64,000 nucleotides of DNA. Source: RPQJ01 sp052035645. Its GTDB lineage: Bacteria; Pseudomonadota; Gammaproteobacteria; Steroidobacterales; Steroidobacteraceae. Below the pieces are notes generated by a model. The model ran no database searches, was not told where the DNA came from, and saw only the letters and a program-made list of their open reading frames with translations. Both the position numbers and the translations under genes were made by a program. Where the stretch lies: NCBI GenBank assembly GCA_052035645.1, contig JBPOHK010000059.1, positions 1-64,000 of the forward strand. The letters run 5' to 3'. Below, one piece after another: positions 34,666 to 44,259 of this stretch; positions within the stretch are counted from its first letter, which is position 1, and each line of letters opens with the position of its first letter.

Positions 34666-37600
34666 ATGGACGACAGACGCCCTCAGAGCCGTGACCCGCA
34701 GGCGCAGGACGCCTTCCTGCGCACGATCCTCGATGCGACCACGGACGGCATGCTGGTGATCGACGGGCACGGCCGGGTGCGCGCCGCCAACCGGCGCTTC
34801 CAGCAGTTGTGGCGGATCCCGGACGAGTTGCTCGCGAGCGGTGACGACGCCGCCCTGCTCGCGCACGTCCGGGCCCAGCTGCGCGACCCCGACGACTTCA
34901 TGGCGAAGGTCCAGGCGCTGTACGACAGCGATGCCGAGAGCCGCGACTCGGTGGAGTTCCTCGACGGCCGGGTGTTCGATCGCGTCAGCCATCCGGTCGC
35001 GATCGACGGGCAGCGCGGCCGGCTCTGGTCCTTCCACGACGTCACCGCCCTGCTCGAGCGCGACGCCATCCTGCGCGCGGTCGTGAGCCAGTCCGACAAC
35101 TGCATCGAAGTGGTCGACGTCGAGAGCCTGCGCGTCATCGAGGTCAACGATGCCGCCTGCCAGGCGCTCGGCTACACGCGCGAAGAGTACCTGGGCCTGC
35201 GCGTCTCCGACCTGCAGGTGGACACCGACGTCGACACGATGCGCCGCAAGGTCCAGTCGGTGGTCGACGCCGGACGCAGGTCGTTCGAGCACCGCCACCG
35301 GCGCAAGGACGGCCGCATCATCGACGTGTGGCTGGACGTGAGCCTGATCAAGGTCGGCGACAACCGGCACCTGGTCACGGTCTGGCGCGACATCACTGCC
35401 GAAAGGGCGGCCCGGCGCCAGCGCGAGAGCGATGCCGTCCGCCTGCGCGTGCTGGTCGAGAACTCGAGCGACGGCATCGCGGTGATCAGCCAGGACCACC
35501 AGGTCCTCGAGACCAACCCGGCCTTCGCGAGGATGCTCGGTTACTCCCGCGAGGAACTGCTGGCCCTGCACACCTGGGACTGGGAGGCCAATTTCAGCGA
35601 GGCGGACGTCCGACGCAGCTTCGCCGACCTGACGTCACTGCACCGGGTCTTCGAGACTCGCCATCGCCGCAAGGACGGCAGCTTCTACGACGCCGAAGTG
35701 AGCGCCAACGGCGCGACCATCGACGGCCAGAGCGTGGTGATCTGCGTCACCCGCGACATCAGCGCGCGCAAGGCCGCGGAAGCCGAGGCGGCGCGCGAAC
35801 GGACCTTCCGCCAGACGCTCCTCGACACCGTGCCGAGCCTGTTCTATGCCTACGATCTCGAAGGCAGGGGCGTGTTCTGGAATCGCAACGTCGAAGTCGC
35901 GACCGGCCACACGCCGGAGGAACTGGCGGGCATGACGATCCTGGACGTGCTCGCGCCGGAAGACCTGCCGCAGTTCCAGGAGTCGGCGCAGCGCCTGCTG
36001 CTGCACGGGCGGGATTCCGCGGAGATGCGTCTGCTCGGCCCGGGCGGCCAGCGCATCCCGTATCTCTGCACCGGCCGCATCGTCGAGATCGAAGGCCGTC
36101 AGATCGTGGTCGGCACGGCGCTCGATCTGAGCGAGCGTCACCGTGCCGAGGAAGCCCTGCGCGTCAGCGAGGAGCGGCTGCGCCTCGCGCTCGCCGCCGC
36201 GAACCAGGGCATGTACGACCTGGATCTCGTCACCGGCACGGCGACCGTCAACGACAGCTACGCCCTGATGCTCGGCCACGACCCGACCGGGTTCGTCGAA
36301 TCGCGGCAGCTCTGGCAGGAGCGTCTGCACCCGGACGATCGTGCTGCCGCGCAAGCCGCGCTGGACGACTACCTGCGGGGCGACGCGGCCGAGTTCCGGA
36401 CCGAGTTCCGCATGCGGACGCGGGCGGGCGACTGGCGCTGGATCCAGTCGGTGGGGCGCATCGTCGCCTGCGACGCGGCGGGCGGGCCCCTGCGCATGCT
36501 CGGCATCCACACCGACATCACCGAGCGCAAGCAGATGGAGGCGAGGCTGCTCGAGAGCGAGTTCTTCCTCCGGCAGGGCCAGCAGCTGAGCCAGCTCGGC
36601 GGCTGGCGTGCCGACCCGCTGCTCAACACCGTGATGTGGACCGAGGGCGTGTACGCGATCGTCGAAATGCCGGTCGACTACCAGCCCGACCTCGCGACCG
36701 GCCTGGATTTCTACACGCCGGAGTCGCGCGAGCGGGTGGTCGCCGCGCTGCACCACGCCCTCGACACGGGCGAGTCGTTCAGCCTCGAGGTCCAGGTGCG
36801 CGGCGCGGCCAGCGGCCAGCTCAAGTGGACGGAACTGCGCGGCTTCCCGCACTACGGCAGCGACGGCAGGATCGAGTACCTCAAGGGCACCCTGCAGGAC
36901 ATCACCGAGCGCAAGCGCATCGAGCTCGAGCTGGACCGGCACCGCCTGCACCTGGAGGAGCTGGTGCGCGAGCGCACGGCGGAACTGCACGAGGCCAACC
37001 TGCGCCTGCTGCAGAGCGACCTGCGCCTGCAGGCCATGTTCGAGATGAGCCAGCAGGCCGCGACCATGGGCGAGAAGGAACTCCTGCAGCACGGCATCGA
37101 ACAGGCGGTGCGGCTGACCGGCAGCCAGATCGGCTACCTGCACTTCATCAACGAGGACCAGGAGACCATCCAGCTCATCACCTGGTCGCAGGAGACGCTC
37201 GCGCACTGCCAGGCGGTGTACGACGACCACTACCCGGTCAGCCAGGCCGGCGTGTGGGCCGATACCGTGCGCACTGGCCGGCCGGTCATGCACAACGACT
37301 ACCAGGCGCTGCCGCGGCGCAAGGGCTACCCGCCGGGTCACGCCCACCTCGTGCGCCACCTCGGCGTGCCCGTGGTCGAGGGCGGCAAGGTGCGCATGAT
37401 CCTCGGGGTCGGCAACAGCCCCACCGACTACGACGACGCGGACGTGCGCGAACTCGGCCTGATCGGCAACGACCTCTGGCGCATCTATACCCGCCGGCAC
37501 GCAGAGATCGAGCTCGCCTCGGCCAAGGAGGCCGCCGAGGCCGCCAGCCGCGCGAAGAGCACCTTCCTCGCGAACATGAGCCACGAGATCCGCACGCCGT

Positions 37601-38679
37601 TGAACGCGATCACGGGCTTCGCGCACCTGATCCGTCGCTCGGGCGTGACGCGGCAACAGGCATCCCAGCTCGACAAGATCGACGCGGCCGGCCAGCACCT
37701 GCTGGACCTGATCAACACCATCCTCGACCTCGCCAAGATCGAGGCGGGCAAGCTGGTGCTGGAGCAGGCGGCGGTCAACGTAGCTAACATCGTGGCGAAC
37801 GTCACCGCGCTGCTGCAGTCGACGGCGCAGGCGAAGGGCATCACCCTCGTCACCGACGTCGCGGCACCGCCCGACAGCCTTCTCGGCGACCCGGCCCGGT
37901 TGCAGCAGTCGCTGCTGAACCTCGCCAGCAACGCCGTCAAGTTCACCGACCGTGGCCGGGTGACGCTGCGCGTGCGCGCCGAGCCCGACGGCGACGCGCA
38001 CCTGCGGCTGCGCTTCGAGGTCGAGGACACCGGCATCGGCATCGCGCCCGGCGTGCTCGCCCGCCTGTTCTCCGAGTTCGAGCAGGCCGACAACTCGACC
38101 ACGCGCCGGCACGGCGGCACGGGCCTCGGGCTCGCGATCACTCGCAAGCTCGCCCAGCTCATGGGCGGCGACGCGGGCGCAGCCAGCGAACCGGGCGCGG
38201 GCAGCACCTTCTGGTTCACCGCGCGGCTGCAGCGCGACCCGACGGCGGTGGTCCGCGGGACGGTCGGCGCGGACGCCTCGGCCGAGCGGATCCTGCAGCG
38301 GGACTTCGCCGGCCGCCGCGTGCTGGTGGTGGAGGACGAGCCCATCAACCAGGAGATCACGCGCATGCTGCTCGAAGGCGCGGGCCTGGTCGTGGACACC
38401 GCGGAGAACGGCCTGAAGGCCATCGAGCTGGCCGGCCTGGAGCGTTACGACGCGATCCTGATGGACATGCAGATGCCCGAGTTGGACGGCCCGGAGGCCA
38501 CCCGGCGCCTGCGCACGATGCCGGCCTGTGCCCACACGCCCATCCTCGCGATGACGGCCAACGCGTTCGCCGAGGACCGCGCCCGCTGCTTCGCCGCCGG
38601 CATGAACGACTTCATCACCAAGCCGGTGGAGCCGCGCTACCTGTTCACGGTCCTGCTGCAGTGGCTGCGACCCGGCTAG
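34666..38679 (+). CDS. Multi-PAS / GAF hybrid histidine kinase with receiver domain
   Basis: 1337 residues. Six PAS units run in series over about residues 15-755 (e.g. FLRTILDATTDGMLVIDG, RVLVENSSDGIAVISQDH, RLALAAANQGMYDLDLV), several with PAC motifs. A coiled linker and a GAF-like domain follow near 790-950 (GSQIGYLHFINEDQETIQL). HisKA has FLANMSHEIRTPLN with phospho-His near 971. The ATPase box includes DTGIGIAPG and GTGLGLAITRKLAQLMGG, then a receiver domain RRVLVVEDEP with phospho-Asp in AILMDMQMPE. No membrane segment or HPt is present, so it is a soluble sensor that needs a separate phosphotransfer partner. Ligand unknown; ATG 34666 is chosen. Confidence 0.88.
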   Translation: MDDRRPQSRDPQAQDAFLRTILDATTDGMLVIDGHGRVRAANRRFQQLWRIPDELLASGDDAALLAHVRAQLRDPDDFMAKVQALYDSDAESRDSVEFLDGRVFDRVSHPVAIDGQRGRLWSFHDVTALLERDAILRAVVSQSDNCIEVVDVESLRVIEVNDAACQALGYTREEYLGLRVSDLQVDTDVDTMRRKVQSVVDAGRRSFEHRHRRKDGRIIDVWLDVSLIKVGDNRHLVTVWRDITAERAARRQRESDAVRLRVLVENSSDGIAVISQDHQVLETNPAFARMLGYSREELLALHTWDWEANFSEADVRRSFADLTSLHRVFETRHRRKDGSFYDAEVSANGATIDGQSVVICVTRDISARKAAEAEAARERTFRQTLLDTVPSLFYAYDLEGRGVFWNRNVEVATGHTPEELAGMTILDVLAPEDLPQFQESAQRLLLHGRDSAEMRLLGPGGQRIPYLCTGRIVEIEGRQIVVGTALDLSERHRAEEALRVSEERLRLALAAANQGMYDLDLVTGTATVNDSYALMLGHDPTGFVESRQLWQERLHPDDRAAAQAALDDYLRGDAAEFRTEFRMRTRAGDWRWIQSVGRIVACDAAGGPLRMLGIHTDITERKQMEARLLESEFFLRQGQQLSQLGGWRADPLLNTVMWTEGVYAIVEMPVDYQPDLATGLDFYTPESRERVVAALHHALDTGESFSLEVQVRGAASGQLKWTELRGFPHYGSDGRIEYLKGTLQDITERKRIELELDRHRLHLEELVRERTAELHEANLRLLQSDLRLQAMFEMSQQAATMGEKELLQHGIEQAVRLTGSQIGYLHFINEDQETIQLITWSQETLAHCQAVYDDHYPVSQAGVWADTVRTGRPVMHNDYQALPRRKGYPPGHAHLVRHLGVPVVEGGKVRMILGVGNSPTDYDDADVRELGLIGNDLWRIYTRRHAEIELASAKEAAEAASRAKSTFLANMSHEIRTPLNAITGFAHLIRRSGVTRQQASQLDKIDAAGQHLLDLINTILDLAKIEAGKLVLEQAAVNVANIVANVTALLQSTAQAKGITLVTDVAAPPDSLLGDPARLQQSLLNLASNAVKFTDRGRVTLRVRAEPDGDAHLRLRFEVEDTGIGIAPGVLARLFSEFEQADNSTTRRHGGTGLGLAITRKLAQLMGGDAGAASEPGAGSTFWFTARLQRDPTAVVRGTVGADASAERILQRDFAGRRVLVVEDEPINQEITRMLLEGAGLVVDTAENGLKAIELAGLERYDAILMDMQMPELDGPEATRRLRTMPACAHTPILAMTANAFAEDRARCFAAGMNDFITKPVEPRYLFTVLLQWLRPG

Positions 38680-38704
38680 CGAGACCCCGATCGCGGCCCG
38701 GTGG

Positions 38705-38813
38705 TAGAATTCGCCGCGAGCCTGACGTGGCACCGATCCGTCGCAGAGCGGACGTCTGCCGGCAGGCCCGGCCACTGCATCGAGGCAATGCCTCGGTCCC
38801 GCCCGACGGGACC
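38705..38813 (+). promoter_or_regulatory. deaD promoter and structured leader with two tandem hairpins
   Basis: TAGAAT (38705-38710) is a plausible -10, although no good -35 is seen. Two perfect hairpins follow back to back: CGAGGC-AAT-GCCTCG (38781-38795) and GGTCCCG-CCCGA-CGGGACC (38795-38813). They end 26 bp before the deaD GTG. They share G38795, so only one could reach full length at once. No T-tract follows. DEAD-box helicase genes often have long structured leaders subject to autoregulation; that role here is inferred. Confidence 0.45.
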
Positions 38814-38839
38814 GTTCCTCCCGCCTACAAAGGAATCCG

Positions 38840-40621
38840 GTGACTCACTCACCGCCGACCGGTCCCGCCACCGCGTTTCGCGACCTGGGCCTGAGCCCCG
38901 CCGTCCTCGCGGCCGTCGTCGACGCCGGCTACGAGTCGCCCTCCCCGATCCAGGAGCAGACCATCCCGGTCCTCCTCGCCGGTCGCGACATGATCGGCCA
39001 GGCCCAGACGGGCACCGGCAAGACGGCCGCTTTCGCGCTGCCGATCCTCAGCCGGATCGAGGTGCGTCGCGGTCCGCCGCAGGCGATCGTGCTGGTGCCG
39101 ACCCGGGAGCTGGCGATCCAGGTGGCGGAGGCCTTCCAGCGCTACGCGGCGCAGATCCCGGGCTTCCACGTGCTGCCGATCTATGGCGGCCAGAGCTACA
39201 CGCCGCAGCTGATGAGCCTGAAGCGCGGCGCGCAGGTCGTGGTCGGTACGCCCGGCCGGGTGATGGACCACATCAAGAAGGGCACGCTCGACCTGGTCAA
39301 CGTCGCGAACCTCGTGCTCGACGAGGCCGACGAGATGCTGCAGATGGGCTTCGTCGACGACATCGAGTGGATCCTGGAGCAGACGCCGGCGACGCGGCAG
39401 GTGGCGCTGTTCTCGGCCACGCTGCCCGCGCAGATCCGCCGGATCGCGCAGAAGCACCTGAAGGATCCGGCGGAAGTCACGATCCGCAGCAAGACCAGCA
39501 CGGCGGCGAACATCCGCCAGCGCTACTGGGTGGTGAGCGGCGTGCACAAGCTCGACGCGCTCACGCGCATCCTCGAGGCCGAGCCCTTCGACGGCATGCT
39601 GGTCTTCACGCGCACCAAGCAGTCGACGCTCGAGCTCGCCGAGCGCCTCGAGGCCCGCGGCTTCGCGGCCGCCGCACTGAACGGCGACATGCAGCAGAAG
39701 GAACGCGAGCGCACGGTCACCCGGCTGAAGGGCGGCCAGCTCGACATCCTCGTGGCGACGGACGTCGCCGCGCGCGGCCTCGACGTCGAGCGCATCGGGC
39801 ACGTGGTCAATTACGACGTGCCCTACGACACGGACTCGTACGTGCACCGCATCGGCCGCACCGGCCGCGCCGGGCGCACGGGCGAGGCGATCCTCTTCAT
39901 CACGCCGCGCGAGCGCAACATGCTGCGCTACATCGAGCGTGCCACCCGCGCGCCGCTCGAGCCGATGGACCTGCCGACGATCGCGGACGTGAACGAGCAG
40001 CGCGTCGCGAAGTTCCGCCAGCGCGTCACCGAGGCGCTCGCCGACGGCCGCGGCGAGGCCTTCCTCAGCCTGATCGAGGAGTACGAGCGCGAGCACGACG
40101 TGCCGGCCCTCGAGATCGCCGCCGCGCTGGCCGCCCTGCTGCAGGGCGGCAGCCCGCTGCTGCTGAAGGAAAAGGAGCGGGACGCGCCCGCGCCGGATCA
40201 CATCGTCATCGACGATGCGGCGGACGAACCCGCCCGCCGGCCCGGCAAGAAGGAGCGCAAGCCGCGTGAACCGGCCGCGGAATCCACGGGCGGCGCGAGC
40301 GGACCCCGCCTGTCCGAGGAGGACACCGACACCTACCGGCTCGAAGTCGGGTACGTGCACGGCGTCAAGCCGGGCAACATCGTCGGCGCCATCGCCAACG
40401 TCGCGGGCCTGGCGGGCAAGGACATCGGCCACGTGGACATCCGCGAGGACCACACGTTCGTCGGCCTGCCGAAAGGCATGCCCGCAGAGATCCTGCGCGA
40501 GCTGCAGAAGACACGCGTCGCCGGCCGGATGCTGCACATGAGCATTGCCCAGCACGTGCCGCCGAAGCCGCTGCGCAAGCCGCCGAAGCGGCCGCCCGCG
40601 CACAAGCCTCGCGCACGCTAG
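38840..40621 (+). CDS. deaD: DEAD-box ATP-dependent RNA helicase, DeaD/CsdA type
   Basis: 593 residues from GTG after AGGA. Core motifs in order: Q motif SPIQEQTIPVLLAG, I AQTGTGKTA, Ia PTRELAIQ, Ib GTPGRVMDH, II VLDEADEML, III FSATLP, IV MLVFTRTKQ, V TDVAARGLD, VI HRIGRTGRAGR. The C-terminal RNA-binding domain at about residues 490-575 (YRLEVGYVHGVKPGNIVGAIANVAGL, IREDHTFVGLP) is the DeaD/DbpA RRM-like fold, followed by a basic tail. It acts in ribosome assembly and RNA decay, particularly in the cold. bciB starts 13 bp downstream, so read-through into the PGC is possible. Confidence 0.92.
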   Translation: MTHSPPTGPATAFRDLGLSPAVLAAVVDAGYESPSPIQEQTIPVLLAGRDMIGQAQTGTGKTAAFALPILSRIEVRRGPPQAIVLVPTRELAIQVAEAFQRYAAQIPGFHVLPIYGGQSYTPQLMSLKRGAQVVVGTPGRVMDHIKKGTLDLVNVANLVLDEADEMLQMGFVDDIEWILEQTPATRQVALFSATLPAQIRRIAQKHLKDPAEVTIRSKTSTAANIRQRYWVVSGVHKLDALTRILEAEPFDGMLVFTRTKQSTLELAERLEARGFAAAALNGDMQQKERERTVTRLKGGQLDILVATDVAARGLDVERIGHVVNYDVPYDTDSYVHRIGRTGRAGRTGEAILFITPRERNMLRYIERATRAPLEPMDLPTIADVNEQRVAKFRQRVTEALADGRGEAFLSLIEEYEREHDVPALEIAAALAALLQGGSPLLLKEKERDAPAPDHIVIDDAADEPARRPGKKERKPREPAAESTGGASGPRLSEEDTDTYRLEVGYVHGVKPGNIVGAIANVAGLAGKDIGHVDIREDHTFVGLPKGMPAEILRELQKTRVAGRMLHMSIAQHVPPKPLRKPPKRPPAHKPRAR

Positions 40622-40634
40622 ACTGCCGGCGACC

Positions 40635-41864
40635 ATGGCCGGCGCGCAGCATTCCCCGACCGCATCGAACGTTCCGACGGACGCCCCCGCGCCCGCGCGT
40701 CACCTGTGCACGGACTGCGGGATCTCGCGCAGTGCCGATCCGAAGCGCTGCGGCCGCGCCTGCCAGTTCATCCGCCCGGAATACGCCGCGCTCGAGGCCC
40801 GCGTGCACGGGCGCGCCCGCGACCCCGCGCGTCCCGACGAACTGCACTTCGGTCCCTTCCGGCGCATGCTGCGCGCTTCGCTGCGGCCGCCGCGCGAGGG
40901 GGCGCAGTGGACCGGCATCGCCACCCGGCTGGGCGAACGCCTGCTCGAGACCGGCGCCGTCGACGCGGTGCTGACGGTGGCGCCGGACCCCACGGACCGC
41001 TGGCGGCCCGTGCCCGTCCTAGTGACGCGCGCCGAGGACATGGCGCAGGCCCGCGGCATGCGCATGGGCTACGCTCCCCTGCTCGCGCTGCTCGAACCGG
41101 CACGCGCGCAAGGCCATCGCCGGGTGGCCGTCATCGGCATCCCCTGCCAGGTGTACGCACTGCGCTCCCTCGAGCGCGAGCTCGGCTTCGAGCGGCTCTA
41201 CGTGATCGGCACGCCCTGCTCGGACAACACCACCACCGAGCGCTTCCATCGTTTCCTCGAGCTGCTCGCCGACGACCCGTCGACCATCACGTACCTGGAG
41301 TTCCGCGCCGACTACCACGTCGAGCTGCGCTTCAGCGACGGTCGCCGCAAGGAAGTCCCGTTCCTGCTGCTGCCGATCTCGCAGCTGCCGCCGGATTTCT
41401 TCCCGCTCACCTGCCGCACCTGCGTCGATTACACCAACGTGCTGGCCGACGTGACGGTCGGCTACATGGGTGGCGAAGGCGAGCAGTGGCTGCTGGTGCG
41501 CAACGAGCGTGGCGAAGAACTCGTGTCGCTGCTGGGCAACGAACTCAGCACGGCGCCGCCCGGCAGCGGCGGCAAGCGCCAGGCGCACGTGAAGGCGTTC
41601 CTCGAGAACACGGTGCGGGCGGCGGGCGGCCTCCCCCCGCGCCGCATGCCGAACTTCCTGCGCCACGTCGTCGGCTGGCTGATGCCGAGGATCGGGCCGC
41701 GCGGCCTCGAATTCGCGCGCACACGCGTCGAGATGAAGGCCGTCGAGACCATCGTGCACCTGCGCCACGCCGAGCCGCGACGCCTCAAGTCGATAGTGCC
41801 GGCGCACGTGTGGGAACTGGTGCGCCCCTACGGCCTCGCCCCCCGGGACGACGAGACGCGGTGA
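40635..41864 (+). CDS. bciB: Divinyl (proto)chlorophyllide 8-vinyl reductase, ferredoxin/F420-type (BciB)
   Basis: 409 residues. This is the FrhB-like iron-sulfur flavoprotein family: N-terminal CTDCGISRSADPKRCGRACQFI supplies Cys ligands, then VAVIGIPCQVYALRSLE, IGTPCSDNTT, LTCRTCVDYTNVLADVTVGYMGGEGEQWLLVRN. The last motif is characteristic of BciB, which reduces the C8 vinyl group of divinyl chlorophyllides using ferredoxin. It is convergent with bchJ (7-bp gap) at the left end of the bacteriochlorophyll block. Start ATG 40635 has no clear Shine-Dalgarno, so a nearby start is possible. Confidence 0.85.
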   Translation: MAGAQHSPTASNVPTDAPAPARHLCTDCGISRSADPKRCGRACQFIRPEYAALEARVHGRARDPARPDELHFGPFRRMLRASLRPPREGAQWTGIATRLGERLLETGAVDAVLTVAPDPTDRWRPVPVLVTRAEDMAQARGMRMGYAPLLALLEPARAQGHRRVAVIGIPCQVYALRSLERELGFERLYVIGTPCSDNTTTERFHRFLELLADDPSTITYLEFRADYHVELRFSDGRRKEVPFLLLPISQLPPDFFPLTCRTCVDYTNVLADVTVGYMGGEGEQWLLVRNERGEELVSLLGNELSTAPPGSGGKRQAHVKAFLENTVRAAGGLPPRRMPNFLRHVVGWLMPRIGPRGLEFARTRVEMKAVETIVHLRHAEPRRLKSIVPAHVWELVRPYGLAPRDDETR

Positions 41865-41871
41865 GTCCGGC

Positions 41872-42477
41872 TCACCAGCGCACGTCGAACGCGCAGGCAT
41901 CCCCGCCGCTGGCTTCGCAGGTCGTCTCGGTCACGCGCGCGGCCGGCCTCACCAGCGCGCGGAAGAGGTGCTCGAAGGTCGCCGCGTAGTAATCGCAGAG
42001 CGGCCCCGCGGCGCGGGCACCCCGGCAGACGGGGCAGCGGCGGATGCTGAAGCGCAGCGGCGCGGCGTCGCCGCCGCGCGCGAAAGTCGCGGTGAACTCG
42101 CCGCTGCCGGCGAACGTCCAGGCGTGCCGGCCGATCGCCCGCACCAGCACGCGCGCCGCGAGCGCGGCCGGCAGGAAGATCAGCAGCGACTGCACGAAGC
42201 GCGGGATGCGGTTGGCGAGCAGGTAGTCGGCGGTGAGACGACCGGCGTGCGCGCTCACCTGGGCCGCATCGCCGGGCGCCAGCGCGGCGCGCATGGCCGT
42301 GTGCAGCGCGATCACCTCGCCCTCGTCGACCATGTCCGAGGGCGCGGCCGACAGGTACGTCGCGAGACCGGCGGCCGCGAACACCGCGGCCGTGCGCGCC
42401 TCGCCCGAGTGGACCTGCAGCGCCTCGCCGAGGCGAATGATGGCGTTGGGGCCGATGCGGCCCGCCGCGTGGTTCAT
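41872..42477 (-). CDS. bchJ: BchJ, V4R-domain bacteriochlorophyll protein
   Basis: 201 residues. N-terminal GRIGPNAIIRLGEAL is the usual BchJ opening. A V4R domain runs over about residues 110-201 with RRCPVCRGARAAGPLCDYYAATFEHLFRAL and TETTCEASGGDACAFDV, whose Cys are conserved. It was once called the 4-vinyl reductase; later work on other species points to BciA/BciB for that step and leaves BchJ as an accessory or substrate carrier. The neighbouring bciB fits that view. It lies downstream of bchE in a leftward pair with a 27-bp gap. Confidence 0.88.
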   Translation of the reverse strand: MNHAAGRIGPNAIIRLGEALQVHSGEARTAAVFAAAGLATYLSAAPSDMVDEGEVIALHTAMRAALAPGDAAQVSAHAGRLTADYLLANRIPRFVQSLLIFLPAALAARVLVRAIGRHAWTFAGSGEFTATFARGGDAAPLRFSIRRCPVCRGARAAGPLCDYYAATFEHLFRALVRPAARVTETTCEASGGDACAFDVRW

Positions 42478-42504
42478 GTCGCGGACCGGCGTGGGGCCGC
42501 TCGC

Positions 42505-44151
42505 CTAGCGCTCGGCGAGGGCCGCCTCTTCCTCGGTCATCTGCTGGTCGCCGCCGCCGCAGGCCATGACCTTGACCGGCACCTTCACCGGGCGGCGGCC
42601 CGGGAAGCGGCCCTTGCCCTTGTAGTCGACGTCCGCCGCCAGGTCCGGGCGCTCCTGCTTGAGCGACGCGATCTGCTCGGCGTTGAGCACCTTGCTCTCG
42701 TCGAAGCCGAGGTCCCATTCGGCATTCATGCCGTTGAACTTCAGGCGCTCGAGGTCGTAGAACTTCTTGGTCCAGGTGGTCTTGGCGAAGGCCTTGAGGC
42801 AGCCCATCAGGTACTTGCGCTTGAACGAATCCTTCTGCCAGGGGTAGGAGAAGAAGCTCTTCAGCATGTAGAAGCGCGCGTAGTTGCGCATCACGCCCTT
42901 CAGCACCTGGTCGCGCGTCATCTCCTCGGGCTGGATGATCGGGGTCACGAAGTTGTACTTGGCGTAGTCGCGCACCTCGACCTTGTCGCCCAGCTCTTCG
43001 AACAGCTCGGCGAACGGCCACGGCGTGTACATGTTCCAGTTCGCCATGTCCGGCTTCCAGTCCTGCGCCAGCCGGTAGGTCTCCTCGATAGTCTCCGGCG
43101 TCTCGTTCTCGAGGCCCATGATGAACTGGGCCTCGGCCACCATGCCGGCGTCCTTGATGAGCTTGATGGCGAGCTTGTTCTCCTCGATGGTCGTTTCCTT
43201 GCGGAAGCGGTCGAGCTTCAGCTGCGCCGCGGCCTCGGTGCCGAGCGAGACGTGCACGAGGCCCGCCTTGCGGAACATGGGCAGCAGGTCGCGGTCGCGC
43301 AGGATGTCGGTGACACGCGTGTTGATGCCCCACTTCACCGGCAGGTCGCGCCGGATCTGTTCCTCGCACAGGGCGATGAACTTCTTGCGATTGATCGTCG
43401 GCTCCTCGTCCGCGAGGATGAAGAACCCGACCTGGTGCTCGCGCACCAGCACCTCGATCTCGTCCACGAACTTGACCGGGTCGCGCGTGCGGTACTTGCG
43501 CCAGAACTTCCACTGCGAGCAGAAGCGGCAGGTGAACGGGCAGCCGCGCGCGAAGTTCGGCACGGCCACGCGGCAATTGAGCGGGATGTAGATGTACTTG
43601 TCCCACTCGAGCAGCGACCAGTCCGGGGTCAGCGAGTCGAGGTCGCGGATCACCGGGCGCGCCGGCGTCGCGACGAGCTTGCCTTCCTCGAGGAAGGCGA
43701 TGCCCTGGATCTCGCGGCGCCGGGCGACGTGCGTGCCGTCCTGGATCGCGGTCATCAGCTCGACGGCGATCTCCTCGCCCTCGCCGCGCACGATGTAGTC
43801 GACGGCGCCGCACTCCGAGAGCACCTGCGCGTACATGAAGGTCGGGTGGATGCCGCCGAGCACCGTCACGCAGTCCGGCGCCTCGCGCTTGGCGATCTCG
43901 AGCGTCTTCTGGGACTGGTAGATCATCGGCGTGATGGCCGTGGTGAGCACCACGTCCGGCGCGTTCGCGCGGATCAGCTCGGCCAGCTTGTCGTCCGGGA
44001 TGTCGTTGGTCATCGCGTCGACGAAGCGGACGTTGCTGATGCCGGCGTGCTTCAATGCCCCGCCGATGTACGCGACCCAGCCGGGCGGCCAGTTGCCCGC
44101 GATCTCCGCGCCACCACAGTGATAGTTCGGCTGGATCATCAGGACGCGCAT
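42505..44151 (-). CDS. bchE: Anaerobic Mg-protoporphyrin IX monomethyl ester oxidative cyclase
   Basis: 548 residues. N-terminal B12-binding domain (MRVLMIQPNYHCGGAEIAGNWP, LGGIHPTFMYA), then the radical-SAM centre GCPFTCRFCSQWKFWRKYR with CxxxCxxC, and the long BchE C-terminal helical part ending MACGGGDQQMTEEE. It forms the isocyclic E ring of bacteriochlorophyll without oxygen, taking oxygen from water, and needs cobalamin and SAM. ATG 44151 is preferred over the longer frame because the family begins there and GGGGAA precedes it. A PpsR-type box lies about 100 bp upstream. Confidence 0.95.
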   Translation of the reverse strand: MRVLMIQPNYHCGGAEIAGNWPPGWVAYIGGALKHAGISNVRFVDAMTNDIPDDKLAELIRANAPDVVLTTAITPMIYQSQKTLEIAKREAPDCVTVLGGIHPTFMYAQVLSECGAVDYIVRGEGEEIAVELMTAIQDGTHVARRREIQGIAFLEEGKLVATPARPVIRDLDSLTPDWSLLEWDKYIYIPLNCRVAVPNFARGCPFTCRFCSQWKFWRKYRTRDPVKFVDEIEVLVREHQVGFFILADEEPTINRKKFIALCEEQIRRDLPVKWGINTRVTDILRDRDLLPMFRKAGLVHVSLGTEAAAQLKLDRFRKETTIEENKLAIKLIKDAGMVAEAQFIMGLENETPETIEETYRLAQDWKPDMANWNMYTPWPFAELFEELGDKVEVRDYAKYNFVTPIIQPEEMTRDQVLKGVMRNYARFYMLKSFFSYPWQKDSFKRKYLMGCLKAFAKTTWTKKFYDLERLKFNGMNAEWDLGFDESKVLNAEQIASLKQERPDLAADVDYKGKGRFPGRRPVKVPVKVMACGGGDQQMTEEEAALAER

Positions 44152-44216
44152 GTGTGTGTTCCCCGGGTGCGGCAGGCGGCGACGGAAACCGCGCATCCCG
44201 CGCGGGCCCCAACCGT

Positions 44217-44256
44217 CATATAAAGTAGACACATCGACTGTTCGTTCCGATTGACG
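44217..44256 (-). promoter_or_regulatory. bchE promoter region with PpsR-type box
   Basis: Plus-strand 44239-44256 reads TGTTCGTTCCGATTGACG, i.e. TGT-N12-ACG, one base from the PpsR/CrtJ consensus TGT-N12-ACA. On the minus strand TATATG (44217-44222) could be the -10 of bchE, which puts the box over its -35 region. The box also ends three bases before the ATG of the divergent hydrolase, so both genes may be repressed together. Confidence 0.55.
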
Positions 44257-44259
44257 TTA

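Noticed and set aside
40635..41864. F420-reducing hydrogenase beta subunit
   Set aside because: The Cys arrangement and the GYMGGEGEQWLL motif, plus bchJ and bchE next door, indicate BciB.
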